Origin: Varroa destructor
Taxonomy: Eukaryota > Arthropoda > Arachnida > Mesostigmata > Varroidae
Assembly: GCF_002443255.2 (NCBI RefSeq)
Contig: NW_019211454.1
Coordinates: forward strand, 59,035,601-59,099,600
Direction: 5' to 3'
Length of the DNA stretch: 64,000 nucleotides
The notes under the pieces were generated by a model, which saw only the letters and a list, made by a program, of their open reading frames with translations, had not been told where the DNA came from and searched no databases. The position numbers and the translations under genes are program-made. This document shows positions 38,023-51,142 of the stretch, one piece after another (within the stretch, counting starts at the first letter, position 1; every line of letters begins with the position of its first letter).

Positions 38023-39657
38023 TCCGATCATGGTATCGCAACTTTGCCTCTATTTACCTGTCTATCTATCCATCTATCGGTTGCTCGTCAGGGAAGCGAG
38101 TACACGGCAAGCGCCCCATGCCATTGCTTCTGCAGCCGTACTTAGCGTGTCTAGCTAATTGCCTCATCGACATCATCGTGCCAGGCAGCCAGGCTCCTAA
38201 TAACAACATCCATAATCTCCATTCATCCAATGAAGATGAGCAGACATGGGAACAGAGGCTAAAGCAACAAGCCGCCACTGACATCACTACCACAACCTGA
38301 TCAGAGCGGTGGAAGAAGCTTCGGAAACCTGCTTATGTATGTGGGAAAGAGTTGGTTTAGCCACAAGGCCAGGACCGCCCGCCTCCATGTTTGGCTAACA
38401 GTTTGCTAGCTAGCCACGGACTCGCAGATGCACCTCCTGAAGGAAATCCCCATGAGGACTAGCAAATGTCGAAGGCGGTGGCGGCTGCAACGGGCCAACC
38501 AGCGAGTGAGCCAAGGAGCATAAAAGAAAAACGAGAAGCCAGGAAATGCCTGGCCATATTAACTTCTCCCGCAAACCATAGAAGAAGGTTGCCAAACACC
38601 AACGGGCAAAGCGAGTCTTATTCATTCATAGCGGCGTCCAAGACCTGTTCGCTGGCCCTTCCTATCTCCGAATTAGTTAATGGCCAATGTATGCAGATGA
38701 CGTGGCGTGGAAGCACAAGCACGCCCCAACGCTACGGTGCAACAGGGAATAACTAAGTGGTTACTTGCTACCGTGCCGTGGCCGCTTCAGGTAAACCAAA
38801 TATAGTGAACAGATAAGTCTCGGTCAGAATGCAACCGGAATGAGTGAGTGATTCTTGTTTACAAACGACGGCTAGACGGCAAAATGACAAAACGAACCTT
38901 TACAATCGACAACATGTCTAGCTGTGAGTATCTATTACAATAAATATCTATCGTCCTTATGAATCAGCAAACGATTCTGGCCAAGCAAGTAGATAAGAAA
39001 AGTGTTTTTCGGAAGAAACATTCAGCATATACTTAGATACCCAGTAGTAAAGCTTCCTGCCACATGGCGCTGTTCGCTTGTCAATACATGAAGTACTGCG
39101 GTAGTTGTTGTCGTTGTTGTCGCACTTAATCTCCGCGAATCTCAATACAAACCGACATACAAAACTGATACACAGCACTTGACGCACGTTTTTCTATATA
39201 CTGAGCTCTTTCTTTGTCCGGCAGATCCAGGCTAGCTGTTGGCCTGCATTGGTTTTGGTTGCAGAGCGACATCATATTGGCGTAGCGTACATACTGCGTA
39301 GCTAAACGGTGGCAAGCCAAATCGAGGAGACAAGCTAAAGTTGGCCGAAAACCCACCAAGCGACCGCTCATAGCTCTACGAAGGTAGGAGGACGATAGGC
39401 ACAAAGCCGAACTGAATCGTACCGAGGACGCTAGGAAGGGAAGCAATCCCATCGATTCCCGTCTACCTATTTTGCCGAATCCTTAGCAGCAGTACCGCCA
39501 CCACAAAGCCAACCAGCGAGCCAGCCAGCCTTCCTTTCTTTTCCGTCCCCTCTTTGCTTCGGCTTTGTATCCGAGGTCTAGGGGCCGGTAGCCGACCGGC
39601 AACGAGAGTGTTTTGCCTCTAAAATATATGTATGTATATCATATAGAGGCTGCTGCA

Positions 39658-39678
39658 GCCGCCGCCGCCGCCGTCGTC
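39658..39678. repeat. (GCC)5(GTC)2 tract
   Basis: Five GCC units followed by two GTC units. Confidence 0.95.
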
Positions 39679-41453
39679 GCTTGTGTTACCATTGCAACGT
39701 TTCCTTAGAAAAGATTTAGCAGGAGGCTGTGCTCCAGTAGCCTGCGGAGCTAGCCGCTGCCAAACAACGGATCTGTGCAGAAAAGCATTTTTACAGACCA
39801 AGCCGTCTTTTAGCAGGTTTCTTGTTGGCTCGGTTTGCTTGCTACCAATGGTGGCCTGCAGACTTGCCAAGCATCGATGGTGGCTGTTTTGTTTCGCTGC
39901 TGCCAGTCACCAGGGAGCTAAGAAAGCAAGCAGGCGATCGGTCTCAGACCAACGCAACCGATCCTATCTCGTGCCTGACTTCGCCCAGAGCCGGACTTCG
40001 AAACGGTTTTGCTCTTCAAACGAGTACTGCTAGTAGTGGTGGTAGAATGGCTAGCTAGGCTACTTGAGGCTAGAGGGTAGCTTCATGTAGTAGCAGCGAC
40101 TCATAAGCCTCGCAACTTTTGCACCTTCATACAGCAGCGGCTGCGACCACCGCCGCCGCTGCGGGCACAGGAGTGTACGCAGCAGGCACGGACAGAGGGA
40201 CGCACGCCGTAGCGTCATCGGTCGTGTCCGGCCGAGCAGAACGAAGTGCAAGGGGCCGAACGAACCCAAAACGTACAGAGGTTCTGTGGCCGCCGCTGTC
40301 TTGCACCCTTCGGATGCACGCCGAGATGAGAAAAGCAGGTTCAACAAAGGAGGTCCGGTATGTCCGAATGAACCGTTGGACCGACTGCCCAGTCGATTTG
40401 GTGTCTCAGTCAGCTGCCTAGCAGTGGTGGACCGCTGCGTAACGGAGCCGCCGGCCCACGCCGCTAGGATAGGGCCAGAAGCGGACGCGGCGTTCGCCAT
40501 GGACGAACAGTACCAAGAGTAGCGGCCAGCTATGGTCGAGTTAAATCCGCGTAAAGTGTCGCACCATTAGCTGAGTACAAAGGATAACCGACAGGAAGAA
40601 GGAGTTCAAGCAAAGACTTGACTGGCTTGCTCAAGTCGCCTTGCTCCTGACCATTGGGCAGCAACCTTCGCCTGTATCTCCATGGCACGAATAGGAGTAT
40701 TCGATGTAGTAGGAGTAGCCGTAGACTCTAGAACCTCGTTCCTCCAGTTAAACCGGTCACCTTCCCCGGCACCCAAGGGGGCATTTCCCCTTCCTTCTTC
40801 GACCAATGCTACTCGCGTTGCTCAGTGGAGCGCCTAACGCCACACTAATTTAGATAGCAGCGAAAGCAGTAGTAACAAAAGTAGCGCTATTCTCGAATAG
40901 TACTACACTTTTAGAGCAAGTGAATCTGTCCGATTTTGAACTCACACAAACACATCGAAATACGGACATGATCACATACACATGCACACAAACAAACAGG
41001 CAGACAAGCCTACAACCTTGGTCCTCAATGGAAGCTCTCCACTGCTCAGTTTCCCGTTGTTCAAGAGGCCCCCTGTTCAGTGAACAACGCACGGCAACGT
41101 TCTACAGTATACAGAGCAGCCTCCGTCTTGAACGGCTCACGGTAGCGACTATACTCTTGAGTAAATAGTAGAATTTCTAATTGAGTCCCGCTGCTTTATC
41201 TCGCACAATTAGTCCGTGTGTATCGCTGTTCATCTAGCGTGCGCACTTATCAACGAGTACGTTTAGCGATACTGCCGTTCTCTCAAGCTACGTATGCAGT
41301 CCGCAATATGTATTGCACTAATACTACTTACTCTCTTATTACTTCGTTAGTCGGTCAGTGTCTATCCGTCATCATCTAAAGTCACTCTACTCCGTCTACT
41401 ATACATATATATGTGTTTACTTATAATAGGAAGACTGGATCGCAGCGTCCGCA

Positions 41454-41588
41454 ATGGGTAAGCATACACCGCCGATAGCGATCTTAATACTCCTCTGTTC
41501 TCTTTTCTGTCTTTCTTCTTCTATATCTCTGTGTCGGTGTAAGCCAAGTAAAGATGTATATGTGACACACGCGTTCCACCACGTCACG
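41454..41588 (+). CDS. Candidate first coding exon of a secreted protein
   Basis: An ATG opens 45 codons that end exactly (phase 0) at a GTGAGT donor; the frame stops four codons later. Residues 8-25 form a hydrophobic core (IAILILLCSLFCLSSSIS) after a short n-region containing Lys and His. Next come Cys-rich LCRCKPSKD and then VYVTHAFHHVT. The layout fits a cleavable signal peptide plus the start of a mature extracellular protein. An alternative donor (GTAAGC) overlaps the start codon region at 41458 and would make the ATG untranslated. The family is not recognised and the next exon was not found. Confidence 0.3.
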
Positions 41589-42704
41589 GTGAGTTTATGA
41601 GTTCGTAGGAGCTGGTTGCCCAGCTAACTGACTTGCCGCGGCAACGTCGACAAATATGCTAGTAATATTTTAGCCTTTTGTTGTTACGAATTCAGACCTA
41701 GTCAACATGAACCGACCAGCTCGTGCTTGGGCACGGCCCAAGTCTTGAATGAAGCGAGTCGTCTGATATCGATTTGAATTATAGACCCATTAATGAGTCT
41801 AGCTTTATTGGGACCAGCGAACAGAGTTCCCAGCAAGTCCGTGTGACATCTACGAGTGGAACGTCCACGTAGGAGAAAGCGCAACGTAGCGGCACATCGA
41901 GAGTGAGACAGTAGACTCGACATCGATCACTTAGCCTAAGTGGCATGCGGTTACCTCGTCCTCCGCGGCTAGCTTGGTCGGCACCCATTCGTGAATAGCA
42001 GCCGACGAGTCCTGCTGTTCTGTTTAACATGGGCCCACCCGGCACACATACTCTGGCCATATTTCCTTAACTTGGTTCAGTTTGTCGCTGTACTGTGTGT
42101 ATGCAACTATGCCCATTTTGATGCGGCCGCTGCAGTCATTGTTGTTGCCGCATCTATTGTATTCCGTACAGTACAGAGTGCCAGCGAATGTATGTACGTT
42201 ACAGCAGTAGCAGCAGCATGGGGAACATCACTGTATGTCTCTATATTGGGCACATAGTATTTCTAGACGGCAGCGATGGAACGTCGTTATAACTGATGGT
42301 GACTTTTCGCCTGGAGAAACAGCAGGGACCACTTCTATGCGCCCTTAATGTTTTGTTGGCGTGCCACTTTAAAGGACCCCTATGTGTTCCCCACTAGCAG
42401 GAACAGCGGGTCCAGGTGTCCTCCTACATCGTGAGCGACCTCGGAGGCCGATTTGGCCGTGGCTAACGGGTCTCTTATGAACTGTGTCTTATTTTCGGCA
42501 CGAACAAGCCTCCCTTTCATCTTCACGCCTGTTCTTACCCAAAGCTCTGTGAAGCCCTCAAGCAACGAACGATCTTTCCGTATCCGTCGTAAATGCTTCG
42601 TTGCAAATATCTTCCGCGATCCCAAAGATCTATTTAATTGCGGTACAACAACCGAAACAGCGGCAACCAAAAGAAACTCATGTATAGTTCAAGTCGCCCA
42701 AATG

Positions 42705-42717
42705 TATATATATATAT
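42705..42717. repeat. TA microsatellite, 13 bp
   Basis: Six and a half TA units. Confidence 0.95.
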
Positions 42718-43076
42718 GTTTTACTCTTGTAATGCTCATTATTTTTTAGATAAACTAGAGAAAATAATTTTCTAATCACGTATATTAGAACTTCGGTAGA
42801 AAGCAGTTTATGCACTTTTTAGGGGCCGAAGGTCTTATTGCTCGTAGGAATGCACGACAAGACGGGTTACTTCTCCTCGTTCCTTTATTAGTTAGATTTA
42901 CAGGGGGTAAAAGCTTGGAATCCCAGATGGCTGTCATTAAACCCTACTCCAAGACTACAACAGCTAGAGGCATCAGCCGAGAGCAGACACGCTGTAGTTG
43001 CTGTTGTGGACTATTATATGGTCGGACAGGTCTAATGACACAACTTGTACGAGCGCAACTTGCAACGTGAAAGCCG

Positions 43077-43304
43077 ATGTCGTCAATGCTGTTGTTGCTT
43101 GTTGTCATTGTTGCTGGGTGCGCTCGTAAACCTGGTATTGGCCGAAACTTAACGACGGACTCGCCCCACGGATCAGCACTTCAGCGAGCAGTTGCACACC
43201 GCTTCAGTACGGGACACTACCAAGTCAGTTGCCACTGTGGGAAGGCGGCAAGACGACCGGACGGCATAAAAGACAGCCAAGACAAGCTGCGTCATTCCAC
43301 TTGA
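43077..43304 (+). CDS. Small ORF with N-terminal signal-like segment
   Basis: An ATG-initiated frame of 75 codons with a normal stop. It begins MSSMLLLLVVIVAGC, a compact hydrophobic core. A polar, basic mature region follows with one N-glycosylation sequon (NLT), two close cysteines (CHCGK) and no further membrane segment. It could encode a small secreted peptide in a single exon. The core is encoded by TTG/GTT-type repeats (ctgttgttgcttgttgtc), which readily create leucine and valine runs by chance. The bacterial lipobox look of VAGC is irrelevant in this genome. Confidence 0.15.
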   Translation: MSSMLLLLVVIVAGCARKPGIGRNLTTDSPHGSALQRAVAHRFSTGHYQVSCHCGKAARRPDGIKDSQDKLRHST

Positions 43305-43519
43305 CGGTCGCACTCTTCTTCCTTATTCTACTCTACTCAAGAACGGAAACACTGACTGAGCGAGCGAGCACGGAATGAGTTCGCCTTGCAAGCGGCTCCT
43401 ATGAAAGTCCGTTTAGCTTCGCCAACCTGAAGACTTCTACCAACCCAGTGCATCGATATTTCTTATCGATCTCTCTTGTTGAAACGTATGACAATACACA
43501 AGCGTCGTACAACGTCCAT

Positions 43520-43641
43520 TCACGATGAAGCAGCAACGGTTGCGGCTGCACTTGCCCTACGAGGGTAGTCTTTGTAATGAGGAAATGTAAATTTTACGAT
43601 TTGACCTTGTTCTTCCACCGGACAGCCATCCTGATCAGACG
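43520..43641 (-). CDS. Candidate terminal exon
   Basis: On the minus strand a long pyrimidine tract (cactgcttacctgtctgcc) leads to the acceptor tttaatag at the exon boundary. Two bases and 39 codons follow before TGA. The peptide starts SDQDGCPVEEQGQIVKFTF, continues PHYKDYPRR and ends in an Ala/Ser-rich tail. Composition up to about residue 28 is balanced, and the acceptor is among the best in the window. No family is recognised, and I see no AATAAA soon after the stop. A consensus donor-like site (CAG before GTAAGC) lies on the opposite strand at 43659 and may simply mirror this tract. Confidence 0.17.
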
Positions 43642-44769
43642 CTATTAAAGGCAGACAGGTAAGCAGTGAAGTCAAGGGAATGGCTACAAAATTAGTCGGA
43701 AGCTGCTGCCTAAGAAGGTGAAGCCGAAAAAAAACGAAACTCCCAATAGTGACAATGGACTTTAGTTTATTAACATCAGGTGACGAATGTGCTGCTTTAA
43801 GTATGATATACATTAGGCCTTCAGCCTTGTTTTCTGTCGATTAACTAATGGCATGGGCATTCGCCGTTATAGTAGAGGAAGATCATACACCAGCTAGTCA
43901 GATTAACTGCTGGTGAAGAATGGAAGACAAGGAGGCAATAGGTATCATAAAACGCATTTTTTTAATTAATCATCCTACAAGCGGTTTACGAACCAAAGAA
44001 ACGAATGGATCCTAAATAGCTTATGATCGCAAACATAAGAAGTCAACGTACGTTTGCTGAACTAACGTACTAGACATTGAACGTGACTACGGATTGGCAC
44101 GCTATCGACCGTTCGGTAGTCGTAAAACCCGCTTACGGTAAAATTCGAATCACTGATGGGGAATTTTATCATTCTCTTTGAAACCCGACATTGGCACGAC
44201 CCAGCTGATCAAACAGACGTGTCAGATCGAATATCTTCGATCTTGTAAACCCACTAATAGTATGACCGTTGGAACGCTGCCACGTGTGTACTACATCAGT
44301 GATGCTGGTTTAGTACATTTCTTATAATGACCATCTCAGACAGAAACGGAAACAATATTACGGATGATTTCCTTAACAATGTAGCGCTACGCCTTACTAC
44401 TTACGCTGGTTAAAAGTGGAGTTGGTTGATACGTATTTTAATTGAGTCTGTACAATTTTATGCTCTGTAGCTTATTTGCGAAATGGTCTCCGTAATGGAG
44501 TACTGGCAATACGTTTGACTGTCAAACTGTAAGGTGGTCAAGGTTCGAAATCGGGCGTAGGCACACTTGTTTCATGCTTGAGGTGTTAGCTGTCCGAAAC
44601 AATGCTAAACTGCCTGAATACCGGGAGCAAAACTTCAAATAAGTATTAAGTTATTATTAATTTTTATTAATCATTTTTCGGTGATCGCCTAAACTATTTT
44701 CAGGCTGAAACGGAATGATACCCCAATCTAAACACTGTCAAAATCTAACCTCGTATTAAAAAACGCCAG

Positions 44770-44822
44770 TTTTTGACAAAGTCCTATTCCTTATCAACCA
44801 GCTATCGTTGAACGAGCATTCG
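44770..44822 (+). CDS. Candidate 53-nt internal exon
   Basis: A good branch-point match (ctaac, in tctaacctcg) lies about 25 bases upstream of the acceptor acgccag. After two bases, 17 codons are open and end in TCG before GTAAGT. The peptide FDKVLFLINQLSLNEHS would form an amphipathic helix. The acceptor lacks a proper pyrimidine tract because the intervening bases are A-rich. An internal alternative acceptor (cttatcaaccag) has a better tract. The peptide is not recognised. Confidence 0.13.
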
Positions 44823-44915
44823 GTAAGTGATTCGGAATGAGAAGAAACCGGGCTCACAGCGTCTAACACGCCAACTCAAAGAGGCCACAAGGCAGTTCGA
44901 GTAGGATGCAATCAC

Positions 44916-44934
44916 CAAGCAAGCAAGCAAGCAA
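44916..44934. repeat. (CAAG)4.75 microsatellite
   Basis: Almost five CAAG units. Confidence 0.95.
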
Positions 44935-47900
44935 CTAACCAACATCACTGACCTCGCCTCATTGACACGCCGTCTACCGCCAGGATAGAGAATGCTTTGA
45001 ATGAGAAGGCAACTACAGGAAGCCTGCCTACTTGCCTTCGGGGCTGCGAGCCATCTAGCCAGGCAGACAGGCTGAATTGGCCATTTTCACGGGCTATTGT
45101 TTTTCAGTTACATTTTGGCCAAAACGTCATCCCAACACGTTGCCCCTGTTCGCTTCACTGTGCTCCTGTGGTAGTATCAAGGGCCGAGAACAAAGCCACC
45201 GTCACTAGCTCGACGGCGACTACTGCTGCTGCTACCCACAACAGCAGGACCGCAGCACCAGCAGTGAGATGCCAAACGAAGGATAGTAGTGGCACCGCCA
45301 CTCAGGATAGAACCGTTTGGTTCGATCCCGTCCTAGCGGGTCCATCCCCGTTTTGCTCACTATAATGGACGCTATGGCGTGATCAGAGAGCGAGCCATGA
45401 ACGAACAGGAGAACGATACCGCCGTACCAACGCCGAACCCACCACGCAACGATGTTCGTAAGACACTGCTCGAGCCGCTCCGTTGCTCCTGAAAAGGCAT
45501 GCACTTGCTGCTACTGCCGCTGCTGGCGCTTCTCGTGATGGCGGCAATGGCGGCTGCATTCACGCGACTTTTTACGGCAGCTCCCGCCGTGGCGGCATCA
45601 GAAAGAAAAAGAGTAGACTCTCGATGTCTGCCTTTGTGCTTCTATGTTGGTTGCTTTTCCTCGCTACTACTTTAGATATAGCTGGCAGGATAGCGGCCCA
45701 CCGACGTATGGGGAGAAGCAACCAAGGACAAGGGGCTAGCTCGGAGGAAGGGATGGAAGACGCATGCAAGTAAATGGACTGTACCCCACGCTGCTGCCAC
45801 ACATCACAATTCTTCGTTCCCACTGACAGCGAGCACGCACAGGCGCAAGCAAGAGGCACCAAGTAAGGCAGGGCCACACTCAGGCTGAGAACAAGGCGAA
45901 GAAGTAAGACGGAGAACAAGTACCTCTTCGCTGTTCACTTATTTTCTGGCATCAGCGGTAGCAGAAAAAGCAGCATGAAACAACTACTCCTCCGCTCCAA
46001 AAGCCAAATGATGAAGTATTGGCGTCGACGACGAGCGAAGATGTCAGCGAAGTAGCAGTAGTGGCAGTAGCGGCAGCGAGAGCCATCGAAAAAGGCAGGT
46101 GCTTGTTGTGTCGTCGCCATCGTCGTTCTCATCGCAACGACAAAACAAGAGCACCCTGCTACTAAATGAATACTGCCACTACTTGAAGCGGTGAGAAGAG
46201 GATGGTAATATGGGGCTCGGTTGTAGAGGGTACGAGGAACTGAAGAAGGGGAGCATGGACTTGGACCTTGGGACATGGAGTTGGTGGGGGCAGAGAAAGA
46301 GGTGAAAGGGAATCCGGCGCACCTGCCTACATCTTGGGCTCATCTGCACCCATTGATCTAGCTCCCAACTAACAGGATCCGGCAGCGAGTCTTCCCATCC
46401 GTGGGAAGTAGCGTCCCGAGTCATTCCATGGTATTCAGCGTACCTACCTAGCATACCACTGGTATTGGAAACACCAGCCGGCCCGTCAACGGATCCGTCG
46501 TCGAGATGAGTAGAATAGAACATTGGTTAGGACGGTGATGCAGCAGGTGGCCGTCAGCAAAGACGCATGGGAGAGTAAGCACAAGAGCACGAAAGTTGCC
46601 TAGACTCCCGGACCGAGTCTGTGACCCCCTTCCTTATGACTCTTTCGTATAGTACGACCCTTTGCCTGCTATCCACCATCAGCTCTATTTTCGTTGTCGA
46701 GGATTAAGCTGGTGTCGGAGCACATCGATCCCTTGTCCTCCGCTATTCGCTGTTCACCGGCTAGTTGAAGATAGCGGAACTGAAGAAGAAACCTAGCAGT
46801 ATCATTTTAATATCGGTGACAGCTACCTCGACACCTCACATTTCCCCGCAGATACTGGCAGGCTGGAACGAAATCCCGACCAGTCGTACGGCCGCTCAAC
46901 TGCTCAACCTTCGCGTCATCACATACGACGCTTGTGAGTTGCTGCTACGTTTGTTGCGACATGGCCCCTTCACGCTCTTGCTTGCCGCCAGCTAGCTGAG
47001 AAGCGAGTAGCAGCTGTTGATGTCACGCCCATCCATTGTACTGTCACCGCGTTTAGCGGGAGTAGCGGCGAGGAAAGGTGGCGGCATACTCTCGCATGCT
47101 CGCAGACACCAGCGAATGATGTGGCAACACGTGCCCATGACTGCGTTAAAAAATACTTAGAGATAAGCATCGCCAGTTGTTTGCTGGTACTGGTTGTCTC
47201 ATCCGCAAACCCGTATCGTTGCTACCGGGAGATAGGCTAGCACCCGGTTCCTGCAGCGTCTGACGTGCCTTATCCTAAAAAAGCCATCTGCTAGCAAGGA
47301 AAGACAAGAAGGTCGTATATTACTACTGTCGAGAGTAAAGCGTGAATTCACACAAAGATGTGCATGTGACCTCGCTCTACCTCAACCGCTATCTTTCGCT
47401 TGGAAAGTGTACCACGAGTAAAACACTAATCCAATTAAGTGGGTGACGTGGCGCCAATCGCAAAACGCACCACGAGAGTTCAATTCATAGTGAAGCCATG
47501 TTATGTCAACGCACTGAAAATGAGTAATTTGAAAGGTGCGGACTTTTTTCTTTTTGCCTGAGGCTATCACCTCTTCACCCCATAATAAATCACATTTCGT
47601 TTGCGAATCCCTTATAGAAGGCCTTTCTAGCTGACTAAACGCAAAAAACTGGGAAATCGTTGCGCTTTGCGCTAAATCGCATGCGGGACCTGCGGCTATT
47701 TCGCTGAATTTCACCTCATGGAAACGAGAAAGAACGCGGCAACGCTGTTTGAATAAGGCGTCCGCGCCTTCTTTGAGTGTCTATTGGGCTTCCCTAGTAA
47801 GAACACTAGAGGCAGATCACGATACTTGCACCGATTCAGAACCCATCGTTTTAGGCTCACATTTTAGCTGTGGACAGCAAATCCTTCCATTCTTGCAATA

Positions 47901-50900
47901 CTCCTTCACGAAAAGTGGCGTAAAGTCAGGTTTGCCAAATAAAAGACTGAGAAAAACGACGAAGAAACGTCGGGCTAATTCCAAACCCTGTATCCTGAGT
48001 ACTGTGTGGTGGGTTTTGGGCTAAATCCAGATCCGTGTAACATGCCAGTGGCCAATCCGTTGTTCGTGTTTGCTCATACTCATTCATCCCGCTTCGCTGG
48101 CGCTCCCGTCCAGTCCGCTGCCTCTAGGGGGCATCGGGTGTACATACGATGGCGGCAGACACTACTTGTCGTTCTTCTACCTACCACAGTAACACCGCTC
48201 TATCCCTTCCTTGTGTTTGTCGACATCTTGTCATAAGGGTGCCGTGAAAAAGGGCGGGCGTACTCGGCCCATAAGCTTCGCTCCATCGTCGTTGCTATCC
48301 GAATATCTCAGTAGTAGCAGCAGAAGCATCGCAGAACCGGTAACGGCAATAGCGTAACACACAACGTGCGGACACAAACGAGCTACATGGCGGAGGCAGA
48401 AACAGCGACATACACAGACATATTACTAACCAGGCGTCTTCCACTGGATAGCTCCGCCACTTCTTTGTTTTCTTACAATACATAAAGAGATCTTCCCCAG
48501 CATCCGTGGAAACAGCCTTAGCAGAAGCAAAAACCACAAGCTAGCAACAGCAGGGGCGATGGTGGCGACGGAGAAAGTGCGTCTTTCTAGGACTTGAGCA
48601 ACCAACAGCGCAATCTCGGTGTTCGGCGGCTTCGATGTCAGATAGGCAGATCCGTCCATCCTTTTCGTTCACCGCTCTTGTTGCTAGCCGAGGGATCACA
48701 TCGAGGGTGACTACTATCCAGTTCTTGTCCAAGGTTTACCGGAACAAGGGCAGGAAAACGCAAAAAGGGGAAGTCTTGCGACCGCTTACACATACAAACA
48801 CCCCCATTTCAGTTCTGCTTCCATAATGTAATAGATTCACTATCGACCGCCAACATCACGACTGCGAGCGCGGCAGCGACATGGTTACTGCCTGAAGTCA
48901 GACGCGAGTTTCCTGCACTTTCGGATGAGCTTCGATGCCACTAGAGATGGGAGTATCAGTACTAGAACTTGTAGTAGTGACCGTAGCACAAGCAGATCTA
49001 AGCCAGTAAGTAATAGGTGTGAGATACGAAGCCGTCTGTGTTCAATCCCCTATTTCCGCGATGGCCTTAGCTGGTTGTCCCGTTACAAAAACCAATTCAA
49101 ACGCAACCAGCCGCCATGGCTCGAGTACAAACAGCATCAGTACAGTGCAGTAGTTCGGTCGTACTCTAATAGGCCCGGTCTGCTGTATAATTCCGTTCAT
49201 CATCAGAGAAAACCAATCGTTAGCTTCTGGCATTTTTTTCCGTTTTTTTTCTTTCCCTAATATCAGTTTGTTTTTAGTTCTGTCAATGTCTTTCCACGCT
49301 GGAATAAAGCTAGCCAAAAGCAAGCAGAAAAGATGACTGTTGCCACACTGACGCGATCTGGTGTTGGTGCGTCAATATGCTTCATACGCGATTCGATTTT
49401 ATCCTACCGTTATTCCCCGTTTCGATTTTTTTCGCTAATATGTACACATATACCTGCAATAAAAGAGAATGGATACAAATTTAAGTTAGAGATGTTAAGT
49501 CATGGTAACGACGCTGATTAAAGTAGGGTAACAGTGTTTAAAATGGTAATAGCATTGTCGAGGTAGAGTCAATACGATCAATAAACAATAGCTACAGCTT
49601 TTTTTTTGTTTGTTTTTTGTTCGTTCGTTCGATGATTCGTTTGAACCGTCAGTGAGTTTTAAAGCTGACCGACTGAGCACCAAAAAGGCGTTGTATTCAT
49701 CGGTGGCAATAGCAGCAGCAAAACAGCATTGCGCTACCCAGCTGCTGGGCAGGTAGATTCGCCAGTCCCCCAGGAGACACCAAACAGGATGACGAGGAGC
49801 GGTGGAACTTTAGCAACGGCAGAAGCAGCAGCGGGACCAGTAGCAGCAAAAGTGCGGCTGCGATAGGGGGCAGGCACCGAGCAAACGAACGAGGGACGGA
49901 GGTTGGGAAGGAGTCGGGGAATGTAGCGAAGCAAAAACTCACAAATTGATCGCAACATGAAATAGCTCTTAGGGAAGCAAGCCCACACCATCCGTCCAAA
50001 TCCGTCCTTTGCTACTACTATCAGACGAAGCAAGAGAAGAGGACAGACACGCGCTAAGGAGACGACCGCCGGAGCACTGCTAGGAGAGAGTAAACCTGCT
50101 AAAAGGAACAGCTTTTTTTCCATCGCTGCCACGGGCACTTGATCAGACAGAGGAAGAAAAAAACGATCATGGGCAAAAAGAAAAAGACGGAAAAAGGACA
50201 GGGTGTCAACGTCGATTGCTCGTCACCGCTAACTATAAATCCGACACCAGCTAGAAGAATGAACTGAACACTTCTATGTACATTATACATACAAGCATGC
50301 ACGTCGAGGAAAGTGCACGAACTCTACCAGATACACGGCTCAAGTTGATGCAGGTTTATGTTGTTTCTAGGTATTACTATTAAATGAATCTCTTGAATTT
50401 CATGTCCGGTAGCACTGTTGAGCATTACTTTCTAAAAATATAGCTACAGCAAAAAAAAACGGACTGTTCCTAATATTTGTCGTCAATCTGTGTTTCTAGG
50501 TATTCGCAAGGCGTCTTTGGCGTGCCACCGTTCGTTCAGAGACCAAACATGGCTTACAGGAAGAAAACTTAACTTTTCTTGAGAGACAGAGTGGAAAAGA
50601 AACTTTAAAAACGCCCCATGGTCTAAACCGCTGTAGTTGTCGGTCTGCCGAGTCCTACGGATCGCTCGCACTGCACACCCGCCACTCAGCAAAAAGAGTA
50701 CTTTAAAATTGTTCTGCAGTTATAGGCCACCGCACGCATCCGGTAGCCTTGCTCGCATAGAATAAGTAGCTTTTGAGGGTCAGAAAGAAGAAGCAATATC
50801 ATCATCTTCGTGGTCGCCATGATTTGGTAGTGCAAAGCGCCAAAGGAAAACGAAAACGTCATATTCGGCCGGTGAGAGGGCTGCTGAAGGGGGCATACGC

Positions 50901-51090
50901 GTCGTGAGAGCTTTTAGGGCTTCGTTCGACTTACACTCAGCCTCCAACCGACCGCCTTACAGTGGCCTGCGCAGCCGTCGTCTCTGAAGAAGTCATACTC
51001 CCCTGCTGACGAAAGCGGCTCGATTATTCTGATACATTTAGGAGCTAGCAGCTCAATTGCACCCTCATACAATACATATCCATCTCCACC

Positions 51091-51142
51091 TATATATATA
51101 TATATACCTATATATATATATATATATATATATATAGGTATA
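51091..51142. repeat. Interrupted TA repeat forming a 40-bp perfect palindrome
   Basis: A (TA)8 tract at 51091-51106 is separated by CC from a (TA)14 tract at 51109-51136, which is closed by GG. The CC and GG are placed symmetrically, so 51103-51142 reads tatacc, (TA)14, ggtata, a perfect palindrome able to extrude a cruciform. Symmetric interruptions on both sides are more ordered than simple slippage would need. Confidence 0.95.

Larger units (their letters stand above)
37291..45000. other. No supported gene; candidate promoter and scattered candidate exons
   Basis: A TATA plus initiator candidate lies at 37371-37406. Candidate exons lie at 41454-41588 (plus), 43520-43641 (minus) and 44770-44822 (plus). 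Overlapping frames of about 97 codons occur on both strands at 42380-42750; neither is recognisable. The stretch 43900-44760 is AT-rich and shows nothing else. Confidence 0.55.

Noticed and set aside
44541..44552. ggttcgaaatc, like a tRNA B-box (also near 21376 and 62744)
   Set aside because: None of the three sites has a matching T-stem, acceptor stem or A-box at the right distance.
13018..44686. Shared 14-mer catttttcggtgat near 13018 and 44672
   Set aside because: Several shared 14-mers are expected by chance in 64 kb, and the flanks do not align.
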